Of a DNA stretch of 64,000 nt, positions 1-11,495 are shown in pieces. The notes beneath the pieces were generated by a model, which did no database searches, had not been told where the DNA came from, and was given only the letters and a program-made list of their open reading frames with translations. Source of the stretch: Tragulus kanchil (taxonomy: Eukaryota > Chordata > Mammalia > Artiodactyla > Tragulidae). The DNA lies in the NCBI GenBank assembly GCA_022376925.1, contig JAIOJX010000028.1:71947001-72011000 (forward strand), given 5' to 3'. Position numbers and translations under genes: made by a program. How positions within the stretch are numbered: position 1 is the stretch's first letter; each line of letters begins with the position of its first letter.

Positions 1-201
1 TACTCTCTTTTATTTGGAATACTTTGGTTGTATCTGTGTTTGTGTAAGTTTGTGTATCTGTCCCATTACTTGTGTAACTACCTGCCTGATCCTGTATTTA
101 CCATCTATCTGGGTTCACAATTTATTTTGTGCCATGTTTTGGTTCTTATCTTGATGGGTGTGTTTTGACCCACTTTAACCCCTTAACAAACAACTCATGG
201 A

Positions 202-2404
202 ATCTCAGTCCCCGTCCAAGGATCAGGCCTAATCTACTGAGGTGGGAGCATCAAGCCCAAGATCCCAGACTGATAGAGAACTCCTAATACCAGAGGCATT
301 AATTATTGAGAACTTCCATGAAGGCTGACACCTGGACACAAAGCCTGGTATCACCTAGCTGCCGACAGGTTCCACTACAGGACACTTTACAAAAACAACA
401 TGCAAGGCAAAAACAGAAAAACAATCATGAGCAGACAAGAGTCATACAGACACTCCAAAATGTACCATTTCACACAGCCCTGACTGTCAGAGGAGGAAAA
501 AAAAAAAAAATGCCCTTCCTCCCATTAGAATGCAGGCACAAGCCACTCCAAACGAGACTTAAACACAAACCAACCATTCCCTCCAAGGCGAAAAAACAAA
601 AGGAAGAAGGAATACAACCTTAAAGACTGGGAAAAGGAGACTTCAAATGGAGTAACTTAAGAAAGAAAAAAAAGACAGAGAAATATAGCACAAATGAAGG
701 AACTAGGCAGAAACTCAAAAGACCAAATAAATGAAGAGGAAATAAACAAACTACCTGAAAAAGAATTCAGTTCCAAAAAACTGCAGAGGAAGGAACTCTT
801 CCAAACTGATTCTAGGAGGCCACAGGCACCCTGATACCAAAACTGGACAAAGACATAACAAAAAAAGAAAATTACAGGCAAATATCACTGATGAACAGAG
901 ATGCAAAAATCCTCAACAAAATTCTAGCAAACAGAATTAAAGAACATATTGAAAACATCACACACCTTGATCAACTAGAGTTCATCCCAGAGATGCAAGG
1001 CTTCTTCAATATATGCAAATTAACCAATGTGACAAACCATATCAAACTGAAAGATAAAAACCATATGATAATCTCAATAGATTCAGAAAAAGCCTTTCAT
1101 AAAATTCAGCACCCGGGCTTCCCTGGTGGTCCAGTGGGTGAGAACACCGCCTTGCAGTGCAAGGGGCGCCGGTTCGAGCCCTGGCCTGGGAAGATCCCAC
1201 GTGCCGCGGAGCGGCTGGACTGATGTGTCCAATCACCGAGCCGGAGCTCTGGAGCACATGCGTCCAGAGCCGGCGCTCTGCGACGACAGACGCCACCACG
1301 ATGGGATCTCAGTCCCCGTCCAAGGATCAGGCCTAATCTACTGAGGTGGGAGCATCAAGCCCAAGATCCCAGACTGATAGAGAACTCCTAATACCAGAGG
1401 CATTAATTATTGAGAACTTCCATGAAGGCTGACACCTGGACACAAAGCCTGGTATCACCTAGCTGCCGACAGGTTCCACTACAGGACACTTTACAAAAAC
1501 AACATGCAAGGCAAAAACAGAAAAACAATCATGAGCAGACAAGAGTCATACAGACACTCCAAAATGTACCATTTCACACAGCCCTGACTGTCAGAGGAGG
1601 AAAAAAAATGCCCTTCCTCCCATTAGAATGCAGGCACAAGCCACTCCAAACGAGACTTAAACACAAACCAACCATTCCCTCCAAGGCGAAAAAACAAAAG
1701 GAAGAAGGAATACAACCTTAAAGACTGGGAAAAGGAGACTTCAAATGGAGTAACTTAAGAAAGAAAAAAAAGACAGAGAAATATAGCACAAATGAAGGAA
1801 CTAGGCAGAAACTCAAAAGACCAAATAAATGAAGAGGAAATAAACAAACTACCTGAAAAAGAATTCAGTTCCAAAAAACTGCAGAGGAAGGAACTCTTCC
1901 AAACTGATTCTAGGAGGCCACAGGCACCCTGATACCAAAACTGGACAAAGACATAACAAAAAAAGAAAATTACAGGCAAATATCACTGATGAACAGAGAT
2001 GCAAAAATCCTCAACAAAATTCTAGCAAACAGAATTAAAGAACATATTGAAAACATCACACACCTTGATCAACTAGAGTTCATCCCAGAGATGCAAGGCT
2101 TCTTCAATATATGCAAATTAACCAATGTGACAAACCATATCAAACTGAAAGATAAAAACCATATGATAATCTCAATAGATTCAGAAAAAGCCTTTCATAA
2201 AATTCAGCACCCGGGCTTCCCTGGTGGTCCAGTGGGTGAGGACACCGCCTTGCAGTGCAAGGGGCGCCGGTTCGAGCCCTGGCCTGGGAAGATCCCACGT
2301 GCCGCGGAGCGGCTGGACTGATGTGTCCAATCACCGAGCCGGAGCTCTGGAGCACATGCGTCCAGAGCCGGCGCTCTGCGACGACAGACGCCACCACGAT
2401 GGGA
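202..2404. repeat. Duplication D1, unit about 1.10 kb
   Basis: Copy A about 202-1305, copy B about 1306-2404, direct, head to tail. They differ mainly in a poly-A run (14 in A at about 500, 8 in B) and one base in the SINE (GAACACC versus GGACACC). The junction at 1301-1306 cuts a SINE in copy A. Copy B carries the complete SINE. Confidence 0.95.
1113..1305 (+). mobile_element. CHR-like SINE, 3'-truncated by the D1 junction
   Basis: Same element and insertion site as the SINE at 2213. It starts GGGCTTCCCTGGTGGTCC after the target sequence AATTCAGCACCC and ends at the duplication junction in the middle of the element. Confidence 0.9.
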
Positions 2405-2526
2405 GGCCCACAGGAGCCAAAGAACAAAGACGGATGAAAATAGAGAAATGAAAGACCAATAGAAGTGGCCCGCCTGTCCCCCTCCCTCCCCACGCCACCC
2501 CCCCAAAAGATACATAAAAAAAAAAA
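2213..2526 (+). mobile_element. CHR-like SINE, full length, with target-site duplication
   Basis: tRNA-derived head (GGGCTTCCCTGGTGGTCC, GGTTCGAGCCCTGG) followed by a distinctive body (GTGTCCAATCACCGAGCCGG, GCGACGACAGACGCCACC, GAGCCAAAGAACAAAGACGG) and an A-rich tail. It is flanked by a 12-bp duplication AATTCAGCACCC at 2201-2212 and 2527-2538, splitting L1-a ORF2. Confidence 0.93.
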
Positions 2527-3290
2527 AATTCAGCACCCATTCATGATAAAAACTCTTCAGAAAGTAGGCATAGAAGGAACTCACCTCAACATAATAAAGG
2601 TCATATATGATAAGCCCACAGCAAACATTTTCATTGGTGAAAAATTGAAAGCAATCAGCAACAAGACAAGGGTGTCCACTCTCAGCCTTGTTATTCAACA
2701 TAATTTTGGAAGTCCTAGTTACAGTAATTAGAGAAGAAAAAGAAGTAAAAGGAATGCAGATTGGAAAAGAAGAAGCAAAATTCGTACTGTTTGCAGATGA
2801 CATGATACTGTAGTTAGAAAACCCCAAAGACACTATCAGAAAATTACATGAGCTAATCGGAGAATTTAGCAAAGTCGCAGGAAACAAAATCAATACACAG
2901 AAACCACTCACATTCCTAAATACTAACCAAAAAAATCAGAAAGTGACATTAATGAACCAATCCCATTCACCACTGCAACAAAAGGAATAAAATATCTAGG
3001 AATAAACCTACTTAAGGAGACAAAAGAGCTATATACAGAAAATTGTAAGACTCTCATGATAGAAATCTAACAAGACATAAATAGATGTAGCGATACTCCA
3101 TGTTCCTGGATTGGAAGAATCAATATCGTGAAAATGATTATACTACCAAATGCAACCTACAGATTCAGTGCAATTCCTGTCAAATTACCAATGGTGTTTT
3201 TTGCATAATTAGAACAAAAATTTCACAAATTGTATGATAACAGAAAAGACCCTAAACAGCCAACGCAGTCTTGAGAAAGAAGGGAGCTAG

Positions 3291-3618
3291 GGCTTCCCCT
3301 GGTGGTCCAGTGGGTAAAGACACCGCCTTGCAGTGCAGGGGGCACTGGTTCAAGCCCTGGCCTGGGAAGATCCCACGTGCCACAGAGCAGCTGGACTGAT
3401 GTGTCCAATTACCGAACTGGAGCTCTGGAGCTCATGCGCCCAGAGCCAGCGCTCTGCAACGACAGACGCCACTGCAATGGGAGGCCCACACGAGCCAAAG
3501 AACAAAGATGGATGAAAATGGACAAATGAAGGACCAATAGAAGTGGCCCACCTGCTTCCCTCCCTCCCAACCCCCGCCCAAAATAAATAAATAAATAACT
3601 CTAAAAAAAATAAAAATA
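3291..3618 (+). mobile_element. CHR-like SINE in L1-a (duplicate at 4377-4704)
   Basis: Full-length element with tail AAATAAATAAATAAATAACTC. The target-site duplication AGAAAGAAGGGAGCTAG is at 3274-3290 and 3619-3635. Confidence 0.93.
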
Positions 3619-4376
3619 AGAAAGAAGGGAGCTAGAGGAGTCAATTTGCCTGACTTCAGACTATACTACAAAGCAACAGTCATCAGAACAGTATGGTAAG
3701 CCCACAGCAAACATTTTCATTGGTGAAAAATTGAAAGCAATCAGCAACAAGACAAGGGTGTCCACTCTCAGCCTTGTTATTCAACATAATTTTGGAAGTC
3801 CTAGTTACAGTAATTAGAGAAGAAAAAGAAGTAAAAGGAATGCAGATTGGAAAAGAAGAAGCAAAATTCGTACTGTTTGCAGATGACATGATACTGTAGT
3901 TAGAAAACCCCAAAGACACTATCAGAAAATTACATGAGCTAATCGGAGAATTTAGCAAAGTCGCAGGAAACAAAATCAATACACAGAAACCACTCACATT
4001 CCTAAATACTAACCAAAAAAATCAGAAAGTGACATTAATGAACCAATCCCATTCACCACTGCAACAAAAGGAATAAAATATCTAGGAATAAACCTACTTA
4101 AGGAGACAAAAGAGCTATATACAGAAAATTGTAAGACTCTCATGATAGAAATCTAACAAGACATAAATAGATGTAGCGATACTCCATGTTCCTGGATTGG
4201 AAGAATCAATATCATGAAAATGATTATACTACCAAATGCAACCTACAGATTCAGTGCAATTCCTGTCAAATTACCAATGGTGTTTTTTGCATAATTAGAA
4301 CAAAAATTTCACAAATTGTATGATAACAGAAAAGACCCTAAACAGCCAACGCAGTCTTGAGAAAGAAGGGAGCTAG

Positions 4377-4704
4377 GGCTTCCCCTGGTGGTCCAGTGGG
4401 TAAAGACACCGCCTTGCAGTGCAGGGGGCACTGGTTCAAGCCCTGGCCTGGGAAGATCCCACGTGCCACAGAGCAGCTGGACTGATGTGTCCAATTACCG
4501 AACTGGAGCTCTGGAGCTCATGCGCCCAGAGCCAGCGCTCTGCAACGACAGACGCCACCGCAATGGGAGGCCCAAAGGAGCCAAAGAACAAAGATGGATG
4601 AAAATGGACAAATGAAGGACCAATAGAAGTGGCCCACCTGCTTCCCTCCCTCCCAACCCCCGCCCAAAATAAATAAATAAATAACTCTAAAAAAAATAAA
4701 AATA
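4377..4704 (+). mobile_element. CHR-like SINE, D2 copy of the one at 3291
   Basis: Offset 1086 bp from the first copy with a few base changes (GCCACCGC versus GCCACTGC; CCCAAAGGAG versus CCCACACGAG). Not an independent insertion. Confidence 0.93.
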
Positions 4705-5456
4705 AGAAAGAAGGGAGCTAGAGGAGTCAATTTGCCTGACTTCAGACTATACTACAAAGCAACAGTCATCAGAACAGTATGGTACTGGCACAAAAACAGA
4801 AATATAAACCAATGGACCAAGACAGAAAGTCCAGAGATAAAGCCACACACCTATGGGTACCTCATATTTGACAAAAGAGGCAAGAATATACAATGGGGCA
4901 AAAACAGCCTCTTCAATATGTGGTGCTGGGAAAACTGAACAGAATGAAATTAGATAAACTCAAAATGGATTAAAGACCTAAATGTAAGACTAGGAACTAT
5001 AAAAACTTATGGAGCAAAACATAAGTAGAATACTCAATGACAAAAATTAAAGCAAAATCTTTTATGACCCACCGCCTAGAGTAATGGAAATAAAAAAAAA
5101 TAAACAAGTGGGACCTAATTAAACTTGAAGCTTTTACAAACCAAAGGAAACTACAAACAAGGTGAAAAGATAAACCTCAGAATGGGAGAAAATAATAGCA
5201 AATGAAACTACTGACAAAGGATTAACTTCCAAAGTATACAAACAGCTCATACAACTCAGTACCAGAAAAACAAACAACCCAATTAAAAGGTGGAGAAAAG
5301 ATCTAAACAGGCATTCCTTCAATGAAGACAAACAGATGATTAAAAAACACATTGAGATGCTTAACTTCACACGTTATTAAAGAAATGCAAATCAAAACTA
5401 CAGTGAGATATTACCTCATACCAGTCAGAATGGCCATCATCAAAAAGTCTACCAAC

Positions 5457-5739
5457 AGGTTTCCCTGCTGGTCCAGTGGATAAAGAGTCCACCTTGCAGT
5501 GCAGCAGGCACCGGGCCCAGTGATTCCGTGATTCCTGGCCCGGGAAGATCCCATGTGCAGCAGACCAGCTGAACCTGTGTGTCCAACTGCAAGCTGGCGC
5601 TCTGGGGCACATTCGCCCAGAGCCAGTGCTCTGCAGCAGGGGAGGCCGCTGTGATGGGAGGCCCACATAGGCCGAAGAATAAAGATGGATGAAAACAAAT
5701 AAATAAAAAAACAATAAAAAAGGCCAAAAAATTTTTTTA
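5457..5739 (+). mobile_element. CHR-like SINE, more diverged copy in L1-a
   Basis: Starts GGTTTCCCTGCTGGTCC after AAAAAGTCTACCAACA. A similar AAAATCTACAAACA follows the tail at about 5742, giving an imperfect target duplication. The body is less like the other copies, so this is an older insertion. Confidence 0.85.
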
Positions 5740-6345
5740 AAAAAATCTACAAACAATAAATGCTGGAGAGGGTGTGGAGAAAAGGAAATCCTCTTGTACT
5801 ATTGGTGGGGATGTAAACTGATACAGCCACTATGCAAGATGGTATGGAGACTCCTTAAGAAACTAGGAATAAAACCATCATATGACCCAGCAGTCCCACT
5901 ACTAGGTATATACCCTGAAAAAACTAAAACTGAAAAAGCTACATGTACCCCAATGTTTACTGCAGCACTATTTACAATAGCTAGAACATAGAAGCAACCT
6001 CAACATTCATCGACAGATGAATGGATAAAGAAGCTGTGGTACATACATACAATGGAATATTACTCACCCATAAAAAAACACACTTGAGTCAATTCTAATG
6101 AGGTGGATGAACCTACAGCCTATTATACCAAGTGAACTCAGAAAAAGAAAGATAAATATCATATACCAACACATATCTATGGAGTCTAGAAAGATGATGC
6201 TGGTGATTTTATTTGTAGGATAGTAATGGAGAAACATAGAGAAGAGACCTATAGACACCAGAGTGGGGTAGAAGGAGAGGGTGAGATGTATGGAGACAGT
6301 ATCATAACATCACCACATATAAAATAGATAGCCAAAAGAAAAAAA

Positions 6346-6765
6346 AAAAAAAAGAATTCAGAATAATGATTGTAAAGATGTTCCAAATCCTTAGAAATAG
6401 AATAGAGAAAATGCAAGAAACAATTAACACCGTACAATTATCAAGGACATAAAAGAAATAACAAGTAAACAGAAATGAAAAATAGCACAGTAATAATTAA
6501 TGTGTTATACACACATTTGAAATATAAGGATCCAAGAGGAAGAAGAGAAAAAGAAAGGCACTGAGAAAATTTTTGAAGAAATTATAGTTGAAAACTTCCC
6601 TGGCATGAGAAAGAAAACAGTCATTCGAGTCCAAGAAGCACAGAAGAGTCCAGAAGCACAAAGGGTCTCATACAGAATAAACATAAGGAGAAACACATCA
6701 AAATACATACTAATCAAGTTAACAGATTAAACACAAAGAAAGAATATTAGAAGCACGGATAAAAC
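6346..6765 (+). mobile_element. L1 ORF1 fragment
   Basis: Plus-strand frames give IMIVKMFQILRNRIEKMQET and later FLKKL, ENFPGMRKK-like and VQEAQKSPE-like pieces. These parallel the coiled-coil and following part of L1 ORF1 seen at 10630-11030. It is broken by several stops. It is separated from L1-a by an A run, so it is a distinct insertion. Confidence 0.7.
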
Positions 6766-9640
6766 AATGCCAACTACGAGCTGGCACGTGCCAATTGCAC
6801 TGCCAACAACTCAACAACATTTGCCATCTGCCTCTGCAAAGACTGACCCCTGCGCTATGGCAGCTGCTGACCTTTAACACCCCTTGACGGAGAGTGCAGG
6901 GTGGAGTGAGGCACACTGGGTTCCAGGGAATCTGGTGAGACAGGTCTTCAGATAGGTGGACGTTTTTAGGGACAGATTTTATGATCTCAATTATTGCATC
7001 TCCTCATATCTAGAAAAGCACCAAGTCCCTTCATGGTGACATCAGATCCTTGTAACCAACCAAAAATCCTTTGTAAAATGAGTGTTTCATGGTACTGAAC
7101 TTCCCTCCTTCATCAAAACCTTTCCCCCACTACCTCTTTGGAGCAGTGTCTCAGAACTAACTGAGATGCTGCCTCCTGGGCTGCAGTCCTAATAGTGTCC
7201 CAAATAAAACTCAACTCGCAATTCTCAAGTTGTACATCTTTTTTTGTCAACAATTATGGCAACTACAAAGTGACCCAGAGCAGATTTCCCTCCTTCGCCT
7301 GAATGCTAGGATGGAACTGGAGCTTTGGTACCAGCAACAGCCCCTTTTGTGCCCATCTGCCTCCTCAAAGAGTGCAGATGAACTTGGGTAAGTCTCTTCT
7401 GCTTCCTGAATCTCCTGTATTGGTTGAGATTCTGTGTCTTACTTGGTGGTCGAGCAGGTCACCTGCCCTCTCCCACTAGAAAAGATACTGTGGAGGGGGC
7501 GGGTGAAATATCAGGGCATACCCAACTCATGTTCTAGAGACTGAGTAGGGCTCGGCTGGAAGATACTGGGAAATTCTCACCCAGTTGAAAGGTACAGGGT
7601 GAGGGGCTGGCTGAAAGATGCCAGGGGAATTACCCACCACCCAGTGGGAAGGTATCGGGGAGGGGGCTCAATTGGAAAAATTAGGGAATAAAATTAATTG
7701 GGCTTGGCTGAGAGATGCCAAGGTCACTCTGCTGTAAAGGACTGAGATGTCTCGGCTGAGGGGTTAGGTGAGAGGCTAATGTGACACTTGCCCTCAATTC
7801 AGCTGCCTTTATAGAATTTGTCAGGATAAAAGTGAAGGAAATACATGAGAGCTTTGCTCCACAAGGAAAGCACAAAACTCCTCCTGGCCTGATTTTTATA
7901 CATGATTGAGGCTTTGCTGGCCCATTTCAAGTATTTGCTTGTCCAGGTGCTCTGCAAACTACCCCTGCGCTAATGGCAGCTGCTGACCTTTAACACCTTG
8001 ACGGAGAGTGCAGGGTGGAGTGAGGCACACTGGGTTCCAGGGAATCTGGTGAGACAGGTCTTCAGATAGGTGGACGTTTTTAGGGACAGATTTTATGATC
8101 TCAATTATTGCATCTCCTCATATCTAGAAAAGCACCAAGTCCCTTCATGGTGACATCAGATCCTTGTAACCAACCAAAAATCCTTTGTAAAATGAGTGTT
8201 TCATGGTACTGAACTTCCCTCCTTCATCAAAACCTTTCCCCCACTACCTCTTTGGAGCAGTGTCTCAGAACTAACTGAGATGCTGCCTCCTGGGCTGCAG
8301 TCCTAATAGTGTCCCAAATAAAACTCAACTCGCAATTCTCAAGTTGTACATCTTTTTTTGTCAACAATTATGGCAACTACAAAGTGACCCAGAGCAGATT
8401 TCCCTCCTTCGCCTGAATGCTAGGATGGAACTGGAGCTTTGGTACCAGCAACAGCCCCTTTTGTGCCCATCTGCCTCCTCAAAGAGTGCAGATGAACTTG
8501 GGTAAGTCTCTTCTGCTTCCTGAATCTCCTGTATTGGTTGAGATTCTGTGTCTTACTTGGTGGTCGAGCAGGTCACCTGCCCTCTCCCACTAGAAAAGAT
8601 ACTGTGGAGGGGGCGGGTGAAATATCAGGGCATACCCAACTCATGTTCTAGAGACTGAGTAGGGCTCGGCTGGAAGATACTGGGAAATTCTCACCCAGTT
8701 GAAAGGTACAGGGTGAGGGGCTGGCTGAAAGATGCCAGGGGAATTACCCACCACCCAGTGGGAAGGTATCGGGGAGGGGGCTCAATTGGAAAAATTAGGG
8801 AATAAAATTAATTGGGCTTGGCTGAGAGATGCCAAGGTCACTCTGCTGTAAAGGACTGAGATGTCTCGGCTGAGGGGTTAGGTGAGAGGCTAATGTGACA
8901 CTTGCCCTCAATTCAGCTGCCTTTATAGAATTTGTCAGGATAAAAGTGAAGGAAATACATGAGAGCTTTGCTCCACAAGGAAAGCACAAAACTCCTCCTG
9001 GCCTGTTATGGTTTTCTCAGGTGACTGAGACATTTATGGGAGTGGTGGAGGCCTCGTCCTCATACTGCACAGTGGTCCCATATGGAAACCCATTCATTAC
9101 TTCAAGTATTTGCTTGTCCAGGTGTCACACATAAGAACTGGCCTTTCAGTGACCTGAGCAGTCATGGTGGTCTTAGATTTCCAGAGGCAGATTCCAAGAC
9201 ACCAAAAACGGGCTGAAATGACTCTGGGGTGACTCCTGGAGGAGTTAAGCTCACAAGCAGCACATGGCCCACTACACAGTTTCACTAGTGATTTTATCCC
9301 TGACAAATTCAGCTTAAAATGAGAAAGAAAATCTCTCAAAAACAGGAACAAGGGGCATCAGAAAGTCAAACTCTGACTAAAACCCAAGCCAAATCCATGT
9401 TTAATACATAGAGAGCGCATACTTCCAAGTAGCTAGGCAACTGGGGAATTTACACTAAAGGAGATCTTAACTTGAAATGGCCAAATTGGGGCTCCTTTGG
9501 TATTTCAAAATTGATATTTTTGTGTGCACAATTAGAAACGGCCAGCCATGCTTGCTTTGATTGGTATCTGGAAGCTTCTAAAGAGGAAGCTTCTAAAAGG
9601 CTAACTTCTTTGCCAGGAACCAACAAGAAATTGCTTGAGA
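6766..9640 (+). mobile_element. Probable endogenous retrovirus-like segment (LTR plus leader), degenerate
   Basis: AATAAA at 7203 (copy at 8317) is followed 40 bases later by TTTTTTGTCAACA, a plausible LTR end. Then comes ATGGCAACTACAAAGTGACC, which could be a primer-binding-site region, and a leader with a splice-donor-like GGTAAGTCTC at about 7390. No intact gag, pol or env frame is visible. The stretch 9310-9600 has a broken frame with a weakly Gag-like look, but I would not insist on it. The LTR start could not be fixed. D3 lies inside, so the LTR-like part appears twice (about 6850-7252 and 7965-8366). It could instead be non-viral unique sequence. Confidence 0.42.
6846..9124. repeat. 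Duplication D3, unit about 1.11 kb
   Basis: Copy A 6846-7960, copy B 7961-9124. They match closely from ACCCCTGCGCT on. Near its end (7892-7920) copy A loses about 100 bases of copy B and shows about 30 bases of non-matching sequence before agreeing again at CAAGTATTTGCTTG. This looks like a poorly resolved join. Confidence 0.92.
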
Positions 9641-10522
9641 GACGAGATTAAGATGGTGGAGTAGAAGGGCATTCTTCTCCTGCCAGAGCACCAAGATCAC
9701 AACTAGCTGTTGAACAAACATCGACAGGAACACACTGGAACCCACCAGAAAAAAAGATACTCCACATTCAAAGACATAGGAGAAACCACAATGAAACGGG
9801 AAGAGGGGAACAATTTCAATAAAATCAAATCCTATGCCTACTGGGTGGGCAACTCACAAGCTGGAGAACAGTATCACCAAAGTTCTGGCACTGTTGTGAA
9901 GGTTCTAGGCCCCCATATGAGGCTCCCCAGCCTGGGAATTGGGTCAAAGGACTGAGAAACCCCAGGCAATCTGACGTTGCAGGTCAATGGGATTTGATTC
10001 CAGAGCCTGCATAGGACTGAGATAAACAGAGACTCTTGGAGGGCAAAAACAAAATCTTATGCACCTTAGGACTCAGGGGAAAGGAGCAGTTACTCCACAA
10101 GAGACTGAACCAGACCCGCCTATGTTTGAGGGTCTCCTGCAGAGGTGTGAGTCAGCAGTGGCCTGTCACCAGATGGTGGCCCAGACAGCAACAGTAGTGT
10201 GAGCTGTGTCACAGCATAAGCCCTCCTGGAGGTCACCACCAGCCCAACTATAAAAGCCTATAGACTCCAGAACTAAGTTGCCTCAGGTCAAACAATTTAA
10301 CAGGAAGGGAATACAGTCCTGCCCATCAGATAACTGGATCAGAGATTTAATGAGTATGGTGCTGCCCACCAGACCAAGCCCCAGATTCCACCACAGCCAT
10401 CCCCTCCCATCAGGAAACTTGCACAAGCCTCTTATCCCCACCTGAAGCTAGACAGAAGAAATAAGAACTACACTCCCACCAGCCTCCAAAACTAATATGA
10501 CAACCACAGAAAACTACTGAAA

Positions 10523-11495
10523 ATGAAAAGAAATAGGATTATGTCCCAGATGAAGGAACAAGATAAATCCCCAGAAAAACAACTAAATGAAGTAGAGATA
10601 GGCAATCTCCCAGAAAAAGAATCCACAATAATGATAGTGAAGATGATGCAGTATATCAGAAACAGAATGGAGAAGATGCAAGAAATGTTTTCCAAGGACC
10701 GAGAAGAACTAAAGAACAAGCAAACAGATACACAATACACTATAAGGAATCAATAGCAGAATAACTGAGGCAGAAGAATGGATAAGTGACCTGGAAGACA
10801 GAACAGTGGAAATCAATGCTGCAAAACAGGATAATAGAAAAAAAGAATGAAAAGAAATTAAGACTGCCAAATGACTTCTGGGGCAACATTAAACACACCA
10901 ATATGTGCATTCACAAGGAGAAGAAAGAGAGAAAAAAGCGTGAGAATACATTTGGAGAGGTAAAAGCTGAATACTTCTCTAACATGGGAAAGGAAATAGT
11001 CAACCATGTCCAGGAAGCACAGAGAGTCCCAAGCAGGAGAAATCCAACCAGGAACACGCTGAGAAAAGTGAAAGTGAAATCACTCAGTCATATGGACCAG
11101 CCATGAAACTCTCCAGACAAGACTACTGGAGTGGGCAGTCTTTCCCTTCTCCAGAGGATATTCCCAAGAGAAATGAATCAACCTGACAAAAATTAAAGAC
11201 AATGATAAATCATTAAAAGCAACAAGAGAAAAAAGACAAATAACATACAAGGGAAAATATATAAGGTTATTAGTTTATTTCTCAACAGAAACTCTACGAG
11301 TCGAAGGGAACGGCATGATATATTCTAAGTAATGAAAGGGAAGAACCTACAACCAAGAATACTACCCAGCAAGACTCTCCTTCAGATCTGATGGAGAAAT
11401 CAAAAGCTTTACAGACAAGCAAAAGTTAAGAGAATTCAGCATCACTAAACCATTATTACAGCAAATGCTAAAGGAACTTCTCTAGGCAGGAAAAA
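10523..11495 (+). pseudogene. L1-b ORF1 (RNA-binding protein) remnant
   Basis: The N-terminal frame MKRNRIMSQMKEQDKSPEKQ continues through LPEKESTIMIVKMMQYIRNR and a coiled coil to about 10756. The middle is disrupted, and a 115-base Bov-tA-derived piece sits at 11056-11170. The C-terminal domain follows: ITYKGKYIRLLVYFSTETL, then YPARLSFRSDGEIKSFTDKQ and KLREFS. Stops break it in several places. The C-terminal half is repeated by D4 (to about 12710). Confidence 0.85.

Larger units (their letters stand above)
2611..4782. repeat. Duplication D2, unit 1086 bp
   Basis: Copy A 2611-3696, copy B 3697-4782. Identical except for single bases, for example G at 3128 versus A at 4214 and a few differences in the SINE. 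It lies wholly in L1 ORF2 and includes the SINE at 3291. The junction joins GTATGG to TAAGCCC. Confidence 0.96.
1..6345 (+). mobile_element. L1-a: decayed ruminant L1 with internal deletion and SINE insertions
   Basis: From about 202 to 640 the sequence resembles an L1 5' leader. About 640-780 matches the start of ORF1 (QMKE..., EEINKLPEKEF). It then jumps to the reverse-transcriptase region of ORF2 at about 790, so most of ORF1 and the endonuclease are deleted. ORF2 pieces include [30 protein letters not shown], a LFADDMIL motif at 2787-2810 followed by a stop, [14 protein letters not shown] and an end near GIYPEKTKTEKAT (5900-6000). The 3' part stops in an A run at about 6345. There are many stops and frameshifts, and the element contains D1 and D2. 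The first 200 bases are not clearly L1. Confidence 0.85.

Noticed and set aside
2204..2911. 235-codon minus-strand open frame
   Set aside because: It is the antisense of L1-a ORF2 plus a SINE; the hydrophobic look comes from reversed A-rich sequence.
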